From NCBI GenBank assembly GCA_010093515.1, contig MU001686.1, positions 389,787-453,786 on the forward strand: a stretch of DNA of 64,000 nt, in the 5' to 3' direction. Below the pieces are notes generated by a model. The model was not told the DNA's origin and searched no databases. It was given only the letters and a program-made list of their open reading frames with translations. Origin of the DNA: Lineolata rhizophorae. Taxonomy: Eukaryota; Ascomycota; Dothideomycetes; Lineolatales; Lineolataceae. Both the position numbers and the translations under genes were made by a program. Within the stretch, counting starts at the first letter, position 1. Each line of letters starts with the position of its first letter. Positions 22,401 through 32,400 of the stretch are shown piece after piece.

Positions 22401-22772
22401 GGGTGGACCCCTGTGGTGAGACAGGAGGAGTCAGATGCCGGGAAGAGGACGTGCTTAGCTCGTCTAGCTCGTCCTCGTCGGAGAAGCTGTAAAGGAACCG
22501 GCACCGTGTAGAGGGTGGGACGGACCCTCGAAAGTGGTGTCGTCTTCTGGTCGATTAGTTCGTCGTGTTGTGGCCTGGGAGATCGGGGGACGAGTGTTGT
22601 TGGGGATCTCCGTCCCCTTCTGTCTACTTGGTTGGCTGGCGGTGGAAAAGGAGGAGGATTTTCGAGTGGGAAGGATGGGGGAGGGGGAAGCTGGGAAGAG
22701 GGGGGGGAGGGGGCGACGTGGTGGTGGCACAAAAAAAGAAAATTAAAAAAAAAAAAACACTCGATTCGGTCC
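22078..22772. other. convergent 3' region between SUMO protease and SLX1
   Basis: The first 300-400 bases look like a decayed extension of the SUMO-protease coding sequence (see repeat entry). An A-rich stretch lies at 22731-22757. The rest is G-rich on the plus strand and shows nothing else supportable. Confidence 0.5.
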
Positions 22773-25700
22773 TTAGCCCTGTTCACGACCACAGCCACGT
22801 CGCCTCCCACTATTCTTTCGAACGAGCTCGCGCACTTCTTTGGCGCCCCGAAGTCTCAAACTGAGGTCCGTCACCAACTCCTTCCATTCGGACCGTTTCA
22901 AACACTTCGGGCATGAGCCAGATGTCGGAATCAGCACTGCATCAGCGCCATTGTCTTGCCTCGAAACCGTCGTCATCCTTTCTTCGGCAAGAAAATGGGC
23001 TGCCAAGCACGACAAATGGCAAAGAGCATCACATCTCTCGCTTGGACAAATGAGTGCTGCGATATGTGCATCGTCGGCTGGATGGATCGTCGACGCGCAA
23101 ATGGCGCACTGGAACGACCTACTGCCTGACTCATCCGCCGACGAGCTCGAAAGAACACCCCTACTCTTCTCTAAAAGTTGCTTTGCAGGCATGTACGAGA
23201 CGTCGATCTCGGCAATAGCACTAGGGACTGCGAATTTTACGGCCACCGCGGAACTTGTCTCCTGTTCTTGTTTTCCGGACTTTGCGACTATTCGATCTTG
23301 GTCCTCTTCTTGTCTTTCGAACTGTACGACTTCTCTGGCTTGTCCTTCTTTTTCTGCACCAATGACGGCGTCCTGCGCGGATTCACGAGTTGTTGGCTCG
23401 TCAAAGCTGACTGACACATGCGCCTCTACTCTCTGCTCTTTCGGACTTTGCTCCTCCCAAGAACGCCATATATCGAAAACATCCGGTGCGAAAAATCGAA
23501 CGCGAAGCGGCCATCTGGAAAAGCTCTTCGCACAAAGGAGTCGATGGAGATGCCTGATGCCTGTAGTGGCCGTTATGACCGGCTTCCTTGTTCTCAAGCC
23601 CCTGGCCTTCGAATAAGTCGACTTCGCAGTCTTTGTGGCCTTTGCTGTCTCGATACTGCCTCTGGGCTCTGCGCTTTCTGCGATATCTGCGGCCTTTGCC
23701 CGCCTTGCGGCCTTGTGCTCTGTCAGCATGCCTTCTTCGACTTGGGACTTCTGTGGTTTCTATCTGCGATCCTTACGCTATCGACAATGCCTGCAATGTC
23801 TACGATTCCTGCTCTGCTTCCGATGCTTGGGCTGCCTGCTGTTCTTCCTCTATCTTCCGTGCTTGGACAGTCTGCAATGTTTAAGTTGCCTGTGATTTTT
23901 GCGTTTTCTGCGGCCGCGACGCCAATTCCGACATTTGCACTGCTTGGGATCCTAACATTGACTGAGGCCTTTGAGCCTGCGACCTGCGAAGTACCTGTGA
24001 CTTTCGAGCTTTCTGCGACCTTGGAGCTTCCTGCGGTTTTCGAGTATCTTGCGGGCTTTAAGCTCCGGGCAGATTTTGTACTGCTTGCTGCCTTTTCGGC
24101 TTCTGCAGCCTCTGCATTGTTCATGGATTTTGTGGTGTCTGCGAAGTTTGTGGTTTCTGGTTTTGTGGGAATTTTCTTTGCTGTGCGCTGGGAATCGGTG
24201 GAGATAACGGACCGGTCTTGGATATGACGAGTGATATGGGGATTCTGCCAGGCCCATCTGGGCGTTGGTGATAAGATTAGCTTTGGGTCAAGGCTTCAGA
24301 TTAGGGGACGTTTGGTGGTGGATGAGTGGACACTGGATAATGGAAGGAGATGTGGCACAAAATGTGCTTTGGACACCGGAGCGAAAAAGGTCGGAAGAAA
24401 AAGCATTTGGCGATTAAAAGAAGTTCAAAAGACAATTAAGACAGGAGTTGAACAACCGAAAAAAAAAAGCAAAAAAAAGGCGGGAAAAGTAAAAAGCTAT
24501 TCAGCAAAGAACAGCACTCAACAATTCGACATTGAAAGCTATTCACCAAGGAACAGCATTCGAGAAAGAAAAGCTATTCAGCACGAAACGACATTCAAGA
24601 AGGAAAGGAATTAAACAAGGAAGAAGATCCTGCGATGTATGGAAACCGAGCGCGGAAGGACATTCTGCAAGGGATGGGGTCGACAAGGGCAATATGCTAT
24701 GGGTGGAAATTCGAACAAGAAAGGGCAACGTGCGATGGATGGTATTCAACGAGGATGACGTGCGACAGATAAAACTCAACACGAAAGGGCACTCTGCGAA
24801 AAATGGGTATTGGAAAGGGCCTTCTGCGAAGGATGGGTATTCGAAACGGCAATCTGCGATGGATGGAAGTTCAAACAAGGATGTTCAGTGATGGATGGGA
24901 ATTCGATAAGGGCATTATCCGATGGATAGAACGAGAAGGGAATTCAACGACAAAAAAATACTCGACTAGGAGGATAGGGGAGAAACTTCAATATGCGCAT
25001 CCGACACTCCACACATGCGGGTATACACAAGACGAACGAAAAGAAAACGAAGACGGCCGGCGCAAAAAGACGGCCCATACAAAGATGGCTCACAACGAAA
25101 GCGGCCATCAACCAAACGGCCTTAGCCAAGAACGATTCTCCAGTGAAAGGGCCCTACACCGAAAGGGCCCCCCACGTCAAAAGGATCCTCCATGAAGAAG
25201 GGTCCTACATGAAAATGACCCTGAACGAAGAGGGTCTTGCACGAAATATCCGCCGAGGCGGATTCAAGCCGAAACAACAAAAACAACACACTACTTCTCA
25301 TCGGTGTGTAGTGTATATACCACTCCTTATCGGTGTGTACACTACACACAACTCTCCGCCAACGTGTACACACCACTCATCGTCGGTGTGTACACTACTC
25401 CGCCAACGTGTACACACCACTCATCATCGGTGTGTACACTACACTACTCTCCGCCAACGTGTAGACACCACTCATCGTCGGTGTGTACACACCACACCAC
25501 TTTCCGCCGGTGTGTAAACACTACACCACTCTCCGGTGTGTAGTGTACACAACATCCACTCCACACGTGGTGTACATTACACACCACACACGTGTGTACG
25601 CGCTTCACACGTACACAGGACCTACAAGCGAGCATAATCGCCACCCACCCACCCACACACACATACAACACTTGTGTGTATACGTCTTACATACACTCGC

Positions 25701-26580
25701 AATCTCCACAATTGTGTGTACGCGCCACACACAAACTTGTATATACACTACACATCACACGTGTAGTACAAACTACGTCACGCGCAAAGGAGAAAAATAA
25801 AGAAAAAAGAAAAAGAGTATCTAGACATAGATAGCTTTCCTCAAAAATTCAAAACTTAGATAGTTCACATATTGACCGGGTTTGTGAGGAACGTGACGGG
25901 GAAGGTGACAATCATACTCGGTCAGACGAGGTTGCCGAATCGGGGAGTTTTGAGTACGATTTCGTCATGTACTGTCAGCACAGTGCTCACAGTGCTGACA
26001 ACATCGCAGCAGCCTGAGGTAGGTACGAAAGGTCCGGATCCGTCGGGATTGCCAGCGCATCATTGCCATGGTATAGTTCTGACAATGATGATTTTGGCCG
26101 GCATAAGGCATACCAAGTACGTGCCAAAACAAGTACGGGGTACGATATCATGCCATGATGAAGAACCAAATGAAAATGTCCGCAAGAGGATTGTCCTCCT
26201 ATTGCCAGAATACGAAAGCTAACCTACCTATCTCAACAAGAGAATGTCTGTCGTTGTGCAAGGAGTGCTCATGTATGTGCCAGGTGCATTGAAACCACAA
26301 CCGTTGTCCAATGAATGCAAAGACTAGTAGATAGGCATACTCACTCGAACTGCAGGGCCGCGATTTTGGACGGGAACCCCGTAACCAGGCATGTCATCTC
26401 CCAGGGCCTGCGATCCTCCCTCGACGTCCGCTTCGCGCCGCCGTTGGCGACACCGTTGTGCTGCCGCAGCCGCCGCGCCGGGTTGGGTGTGCTGCCGATG
26501 TAGAGCGCCGCGCGCGGAGACACAGTCGAGCGCAGGAGATAGCAGCTGTAAAAGGCGGGGATGGGCTTGGGCTTGTCCAT
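22773..26580 (-). CDS. slx1: SLX1 structure-specific endonuclease subunit, with a giant intron
   Basis: SLX1 is the catalytic partner of SLX4 and cuts branched DNA (5' flaps, Holliday junctions) in the nucleus. Exon 1 (26580-26345) encodes the GIY-YIG nuclease start: [39 protein letters not shown] and [20 protein letters not shown] donor at 26344 and a CCCAG acceptor at 24258, with an upstream CTAAT branch site, rebuild the conserved junction [14 protein letters not shown]. Downstream come the conserved [11 protein letters not shown] and the C-terminal RING-like zinc finger: [23 protein letters not shown] and [13 protein letters not shown]. Between the two domains the linker is a low-complexity repeat. 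The frame changes near 23713-23776, where a GTAAGG donor (23776) and a GCTGAC branch site suggest a further small intron; the exact acceptor is unresolved. Gene identity is firm; linker sequence is not. Confidence 0.85.
23725..24180 (-). repeat. hexapeptide-like coding repeats in the SLX1 linker
   Basis: In the SLX1 reading frame the linker shows 18-nt units such as [18 protein letters not shown] and later [12 protein letters not shown]. This periodic Ser/Lys/Val/Ala pattern separates the nuclease and zinc-finger domains. Confidence 0.6.
24480..24620. repeat. degenerate AAGCTATTCA-type repeat in SLX1 intron
   Basis: AAGCTATTCA recurs at about 24491, 24536 and 24562. Each is followed by a variable AACAGCA(C/T)TC or GACATTC segment, giving irregular units of roughly 26-45 nt. 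Confidence 0.6.
24690..24960. repeat. degenerate 30-40-nt minisatellite in SLX1 intron
   Basis: Units share GGGCA or GGGCC, then a TCTGCGA/ATATGC core, then GGATGGGTATTCGAA-like sequence. About seven diverged copies are visible, clearest at 24786-24870. Confidence 0.65.
25100..25260. repeat. short 20-21-nt degenerate repeat in SLX1 intron
   Basis: AAGGGCCCTACACCGA, AAGGGTCCTACATGA and GAGGGTCTTGCACGA-like units recur, with related GGATCCTCCATGAAG and GACCCTGAACGAAG spacers. Confidence 0.55.
25300..25560. repeat. GTGTACAC-bearing minisatellite in SLX1 intron
   Basis: A unit of 44-53 nt containing CGCCAACGTGTACACACC, then ACTCATCGTC and GGTGTGTACACTAC, repeats with CGCC at 25357, 25401, 25452 and 25505. 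The 8-bp palindrome GTGTACAC occurs at least six times. Sequence further right to about 25770 is a more decayed CACA/GTGT mixture. Confidence 0.85.
25973..26000. repeat. 9-bp inverted repeat (hairpin) in SLX1 intron
   Basis: TGTCAGCAC at 25973-25981 is perfectly complementary in inverted orientation to GTGCTGACA at 25992-26000, with a 10-nt loop. Confidence 0.8.
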
Positions 26581-29222
26581 TTTGATGCGTTCATTAGAAA
26601 GAAGACTATTATTGTTATGGTTCAGGAACTGGAAAAAAAAACCGCTGCGGTTGGCTCCGGTGGTTGGGCTATCGCGATGGTCGTTCTGTTGTTCCCCTGT
26701 TTCGAGGACGAAGACAAAACAACGGGGACGCACTACTACGTACGGTAGCGCGTGGCGCCAAGCTGAGTTTGCCCAGGCCGACCTCGTGCGCTCGACCAAT
26801 GCGATTTCCCCCGCGGCCGGCCCTGGCGCCGAGGCTCGGGGCCTTGGCGCCCGACTTAGAAACGAAAGGCGCGCTCCTCGGCGCCGGGGCCTCAAGGCCG
26901 GAACCGCCGCAGACCCGAACGCAATCTGCACCTCACCTGCACGTATGTACGTAGGACGCACGAACGCACGCATGCACACGGCCTTGCCTCGTCGAACTGG
27001 CGCGCTACAACCCAAGTCTACCAACTGACTTTACGCCTCTCTAAATGGGGCAGAGGTTGGACGCAGCCGCCCCGTACCGTGGACCACGGGAAGGGCCAAT
27101 GCGCGATTTTTAGTTCCCCCCTCCGTGGCCGCAGGCGTGCGCAGGGGGGCCAGGCCGGCGAACAGCCAGGACACGGGGTTCGGAGCATCTGCTGGCGAGA
27201 TATGTAGCTATCATGGCCGCCACGAACGGAGAGGCGGGGAGGTCGCGACAACACGGTCACATCAAGCTTTCGCGGTTTATACTTTTTACGTGCGGAGAAG
27301 GTGGGGGAGGGAGCACGGAGTAGGGGAGGCGAATTTGTCCATGTAAGCGGGGAGCCCGGTTCTGCATCACCACACGGCTCGGCTCGGTGGCTTTTCCTGT
27401 TCCCATGGGAATAGCGCAGGCGGTGGGACGGAAAGAGAGGGCGCTGCAGTAGGGCGGCCCAAGGGCAAGGACGATCAATGCGTGATCGGCTGGCGAGGTA
27501 CATATGTACATGAGTGTTGCGGGAGAGGCCGGGGATGAAATAGCACACGGAACTTGAATATCTGGCGTCTGGTATTGCGAAAAACATTACATGTATTTAG
27601 TTCGGTGTACGTATATCGTTCGTTCTGGAAGCAAAAATGCGCAACCCGGGGCGCCGGCCGGGCGGCGGGCACGCGGGATCGGGGGTGGGGCCACGATAGG
27701 CGGATCTGGCTGGCATCCTTGCATGCCGTCGCGTGAGAAAGTGGACGTTAGCCGGCTGAAACGACCAGGCGTGCCTACTACGTACGCTTCTGGCCCAAGT
27801 GCGGAGTCGACCAGTCGGTCCGTCAAAAGCTGCTGCACCCTCAAGACGATTACGATGGAGATGGCACAAGTGGCGGGGCCTTCCCGGCATGCGACATGAT
27901 CAAAAATGCCATCTATTGGACGTGTCTTGGCGGCGAAATTCGAAATAAGTAGGTAGCTTGATGATACATGTGGCGCAATATAGGGTTTATTATTAGATGG
28001 GGCGCCGAGCGACCGAAAAGCAAGAGTAGGCTTCTGCCGAGCGGCAGCAGGGAGCATGTACCCCGTACTCCGTGCTGTGCGGGTGCATACTGGGCAATTG
28101 TACCGCTCAATCAGCCTCGCCGCCGCTGGAGGTTGGCCTCCGTTGCGCACGCATTAGTATTAGGCTTTTAGTTCGGCTGCAGCCTGCTGGCTTCACGCTG
28201 CGCAGGATCGCAGGCGACTGGTCCGGCGGCTCGCTAAATTGGAGGCCACGCTTTGCCGAACTGGGGCGGCAACCAGCGTTTTGTGGCCGAGTTCCCGCCA
28301 GACCTCAAGAGAGAAAGAGAGGGAGCGAGAGGCGCCGCAGCCGCTCCCCCTCCTCCGGTACCTTGCTAGGTACGTACCTGCGGAGCGCAACCTTCCCATT
28401 CCCTTGCCTGCGGCAATCTGCCACCTTCCCGTTCTCTCGCCCTCCCCTCCCCGCCGGGAGTCTGACTCGGCGGACTTGAGTGCTCCCGAGCAACTCGTAC
28501 GGGAGGTAGGACCGCGCCCGCTCTACGGAGTACGCTGCGACTAATCACCTTCCCACCTTTTCATCCTCACGCGGCTCTTTCCCACGCACACCTTCGTCCG
28601 GCGTCCTCGCCCTGCCGCACAGGTACCCGCGACATCCGCCCAGGCTTTATCGGTTGAATCGGGGCCCGTGCCCGGGGTCCGCACGCGAGTGCCTCGTTCA
28701 GGAACATCGGCATCGCCGCCTTCGGAAACCTAGCTCCTTCTTTCCTGCCGCGCCCTCTGCTCCTTCCTCGCAGCAGCCAGCCCACCGCTCCCTCGCACCA
28801 CCGCCGCGCTTGTCGCCGATGCACCACTCCCTTGGTGGCGTATCTGGTTGCACACCGTCTTGCCGCGGAGGAGAGGGCATTCCCCGCCAGACCGAATGTT
28901 TCATCTAACTTCGCTCCCGCGACATTAACCACCTTGTGGCTTCGGGTTGCTCGTTCGCCATCTGTCGATCCGGGTACCTGCCTCGCACCTGATCTATTAC
29001 CCTTCCTGCGCACCTGCTCTCTAAACTCGTTGTTCTTCCTCACCACATCCTACCGACCGATAGGGGGCGTCCGCATTGGTAAATCCATCGCGCCCGCAAA
29101 CACCCATTTTTTCCGAAAACCCTCGATTTCTTAACGGCCTCATCCATCCTTTGCCATAATTCGATCCCGCGCACCCGCCTCGTCCACACCTCGCCTGCAT
29201 CCGTCCGCTCCTTTTTCGTCGG
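26581..29222. promoter_or_regulatory. long divergent upstream region of SLX1 and KDM5
   Basis: 2.6 kb between divergent genes. It contains ACGGAGTA-type octamers (27315, 28065, 28524), several TACGTA elements and a 12-bp palindrome at 28368-28379. The right 700 bases are C/T-rich, consistent with the KDM5 leader. Open frames on both strands look compositional. No additional gene is supported. Confidence 0.45.
28368..28379. repeat. 12-bp perfect palindrome AGGTACGTACCT
   Basis: Self-complementary 12-mer in the SLX1/KDM5 intergenic region, about 850 bases upstream of the KDM5 start. It could be a transcription-factor site; function unknown. Confidence 0.7.
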
Positions 29223-29409
29223 ATGGTGCACCCATCCGCAGTCGGAGGGTTCTCCACGGCCGCAGCCTGGGCCTCCGCCGCGCCCTCGTTCGCCGTTGCC
29301 TCGTCGTCATCACGCACACCAGGCAGCGGCTCCGCCACGCCCGCCGGCACGAGCACGAACGGCCACCAGCGCCTTCCTCACCACCATCATCACAACCACT
29401 CGACGACGG

Positions 29410-29447
<38 letters not shown>

Positions 29448-32400
29448 GCCCGCGCCAACGGCAGGATGGCGCCCGCGAGCAAGGAGGCCAACGGCGGCGC
29501 CGCCAACGCGATACCCTACAGCGCGCGGCGCAGCGCGCCGCTGGACCCGACGTCGGTGGAGCGGCGCGGGACGGCGACGGCGCCGCGCGAGACGGTGAAG
29601 CCGGCGCGGCCGCACGGCCTGCAGGAGGCGCCGACGTACCGGCCCAGCGCGGACGAGTGGAAGAGCCCGTTCGAGTACATTGCGAGCATAGCGGACGAAG
29701 GGCGCAAGTTCGGCATCGTCAAGATCATCCCGCCCGATGGGTGGGACCCGCAGTTTGCGATTGATACCGAGGTAGGTGGCCTGTTGTTGCTTCTTGGGCT
29801 TTCTTTCTTTTTTTCTTTTCTCGGATGCGCGAGGAGGGCGGTGTGGGGTATGTGATAGGATAGAGATACTTGCGCAGCGGATGAGCGCAAATTTTGGCAT
29901 CCAAATCACGTTAATTGAAAATAGCTCTGGTGGTTTGCGTGCGAGTCGTAGCTATCACGTGCTAACTTGCCGTAGAAATTCCATTTCCGGACAAGAAAGC
30001 AAGAGCTTAATTCAGTCGAAGGAGGTAAGCGTTACAATCCTTCGTCCAGTGTACTGCTTTCATCTTGAATCGCCGCTGACTTGATTTTCAGGCACTCGCG
30101 CCAATCTCAACTATCTAGATCAACTCCACAAGTTTCATAAGCAGAACGGCAACAATCTCAATCGCTTTCCGAGCGTCGATAAGCGGCCGCTTGACCTCTA
30201 CAAGCTGAAGAAAGCCGTTGAGGCTCGCGGCGGGTTTGACAAAGTCTGCAAGGGAAAGAAGTGGGCGGAGATCGGCCGCGACCTCGGATATAGTGGCAAG
30301 ATCATGTCTTCACTGTCAACATCGCTCAAGAACTCCTATCAGAAGTGGCTACAGCCATACGAGGAGTATTTGCGAATTGCCAAGCCGGGCGTCCACCAGA
30401 TGCTCGAGTTCGAGAACGGCGGCCCCTACACACCCTCGCCCGGTCCATCGCCGATGAAGAAGCCGCAGCCGAATACCGCTACCACTAGCGGCGCCGACTC
30501 GCCCGCTGTTCGTGCCTCCGCAGCATTGAATGCCACCATCCATCGAGAATCCCCATCCCTCGATTCAGGCACCGCAAGAGCCTCCGCTCCGTCGTCAGGG
30601 TTTACAGCCGTCAACTCAGCACCTAGCGGTGGCTTTACGGCAGTAAACGCACCAACGCCAGCGACGTCGGGATTTTGTGCCATCAACGCACCGTCAAACG
30701 GACCGACCAGCACTCGCGGATCAGAGACGGGACAGTCTACGCCGCGACGCTCGGTAGATAGTCCGGTGCCGGCATCATCTTCAGCCAAAAATACACCGGA
30801 CCTGCGACCGGCTGCAACTCCTGTGGCAAATGGGGGTGGTGCGCATCAATCGGCACCCGGTCTGGGCCCTAAGCGGCAGCATTCGCTCGATGGCGAGGGG
30901 GCTGGCGCTAACGGCGGAGATGTGGATGGCGAAGGCAGGCGCAGTAAGCGGTTGAAGAAAGGTGAGAAGAAAATCGCGCTAACAGAAACCCATTTTCCTC
31001 CCCACCACTTCCTTCCAATAAACCTCAGCCGTAGTGGAGATTTTGTCCTCTACTTGGATGTTGCCGTCACCACTAGGGCTGCCGTTTGGCAAGCAGCATG
31101 TCGTTCAAGCAAGGTTGCGATCAGCGCATCCCTGCGCTGTCTCAGGTCGCGTCTTGGACCAGTGCGGCTGCGCGATTGGCCCTGTTGGGGTCGAGGGGAC
31201 CCTCGGCCCCCCACGTCCCCGTTAACCGAGCGCTAACCTCAGGACATCTGCAGATGCGGCGCCAGCGCCTACCGTGGCTGGGTCTCACATGACGCAACCG
31301 CGACTACCGATGCAATCGAAGCGCCGACCAGATGTATTGGAGAGGGGGAGCTTTGATTATAAACCTGGTCAGGTATGTTGCGGGTTTTGGTCTGGAACTT
31401 TTTTTTTTCTCTTTTCTCGAGGAATTGTGAATACGGTTGGCTAACAAAAGCGCCCTCCAACAGGCATGTGAAGCTTGCCATAAGATCGGCGATTCAGAGC
31501 ACGATCGCACTGAGCGCCTCTTCCAATGTGACAGCTGCGATCACTCTTGGCATTATGATTGCTTGGAGGTTCCGCCGGCTAAGAGTTACGGGGAGTCGCC
31601 AAGCGGAAAAGAAATCGAGTGGTACTGTCCCAAGTGCCTTGTGGGTACCGGAGAGTTTGGCTTTGAGGACGGCAACGTGTACTCCCTCCGGCAGTTCCAG
31701 GAGAAAGCGATCAAGTTCAAGGAAGATTACTTTCTTCCCAAGATGCCTACTGATCCTGCTACTGGTGGTAAGCGCCCGATTACGGAGGACGACGTCGAAC
31801 GCGAGTTCTGGCGCCTTGTCGAAAGCATCACCGAGACTGTGGAGGTCGAATACGGCGCCGACATTCATTCCACAACGCACGGCAGCGGCTTTCCTACGAT
31901 AGAATCGCACCCGCGTGACCCTTACGCGATGGATCCTTGGAACCTGAACATCCTTCCGCTGGACCGCGAATCCTTGTTTCGCCACATCAAGACGGACATT
32001 TCAGGCATGACGGTGCCGTGGCTGTACGTGGGCATGTGCTTTTCGACATTTTGTTGGCACAACGAAGATCACTACACGTACTCGGCCAACTATCAGCACT
32101 TCGGCGCTACCAAGACATGGTATGGCATTCCAGGCGAGGATGCCCACCGGTTCGAGGACGCCATGCGCGAGGCTGTGCCGGAATTGTTCGAGACTCAGCC
32201 CGATTTGCTCTTCCAATTGGTCACGCTTTTGCCACCGGCCCAACTTCTCAAGGCTGGCGTGAGGGTGTACGCCTTGGATCAGCGCGCGGGCCAGTTCGTG
32301 ATTACATTCCCTCAGGCATACCATGCAGGATTCAATCACGGGTTCAACTTCAACGAAGCGGTCAACTTTGCACCATCCGATTGGGAACCCTACGGCGCCG

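Larger units (their letters stand above)
24258..26344 (-). other. 2,087-nt intron of SLX1 composed largely of minisatellites
   Basis: The boundaries are a GTGAGT donor and a CCCAG acceptor that restore the conserved FEWAWQN junction. The intron holds at least four different tandem or dispersed repeat fields (24480-24620, 24690-24960, 25100-25260, 25300-25560) and a 9-bp hairpin (25973-26000). No open frame in it resembles a transposase, reverse transcriptase or homing endonuclease. Confidence 0.8.

Noticed and set aside
22515-22916. Plus-strand open frame between SUMO protease and SLX1
   Set aside because: Gly/Lys-rich and overlapping the SLX1 3' coding region on the opposite strand; no family resemblance.
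25300-25560. CRISPR-like repeat array
   Set aside because: The repeats and spacers are the same degenerate minisatellite, spacing varies, and the host is a eukaryote.
26341-27024. Longer frame extending upstream of the SLX1 start, as a separate gene
   Set aside because: The conserved protein begins at [11 protein letters not shown] (26580); the upstream part has no similarity, and the downstream end is an SLX1 splice donor.
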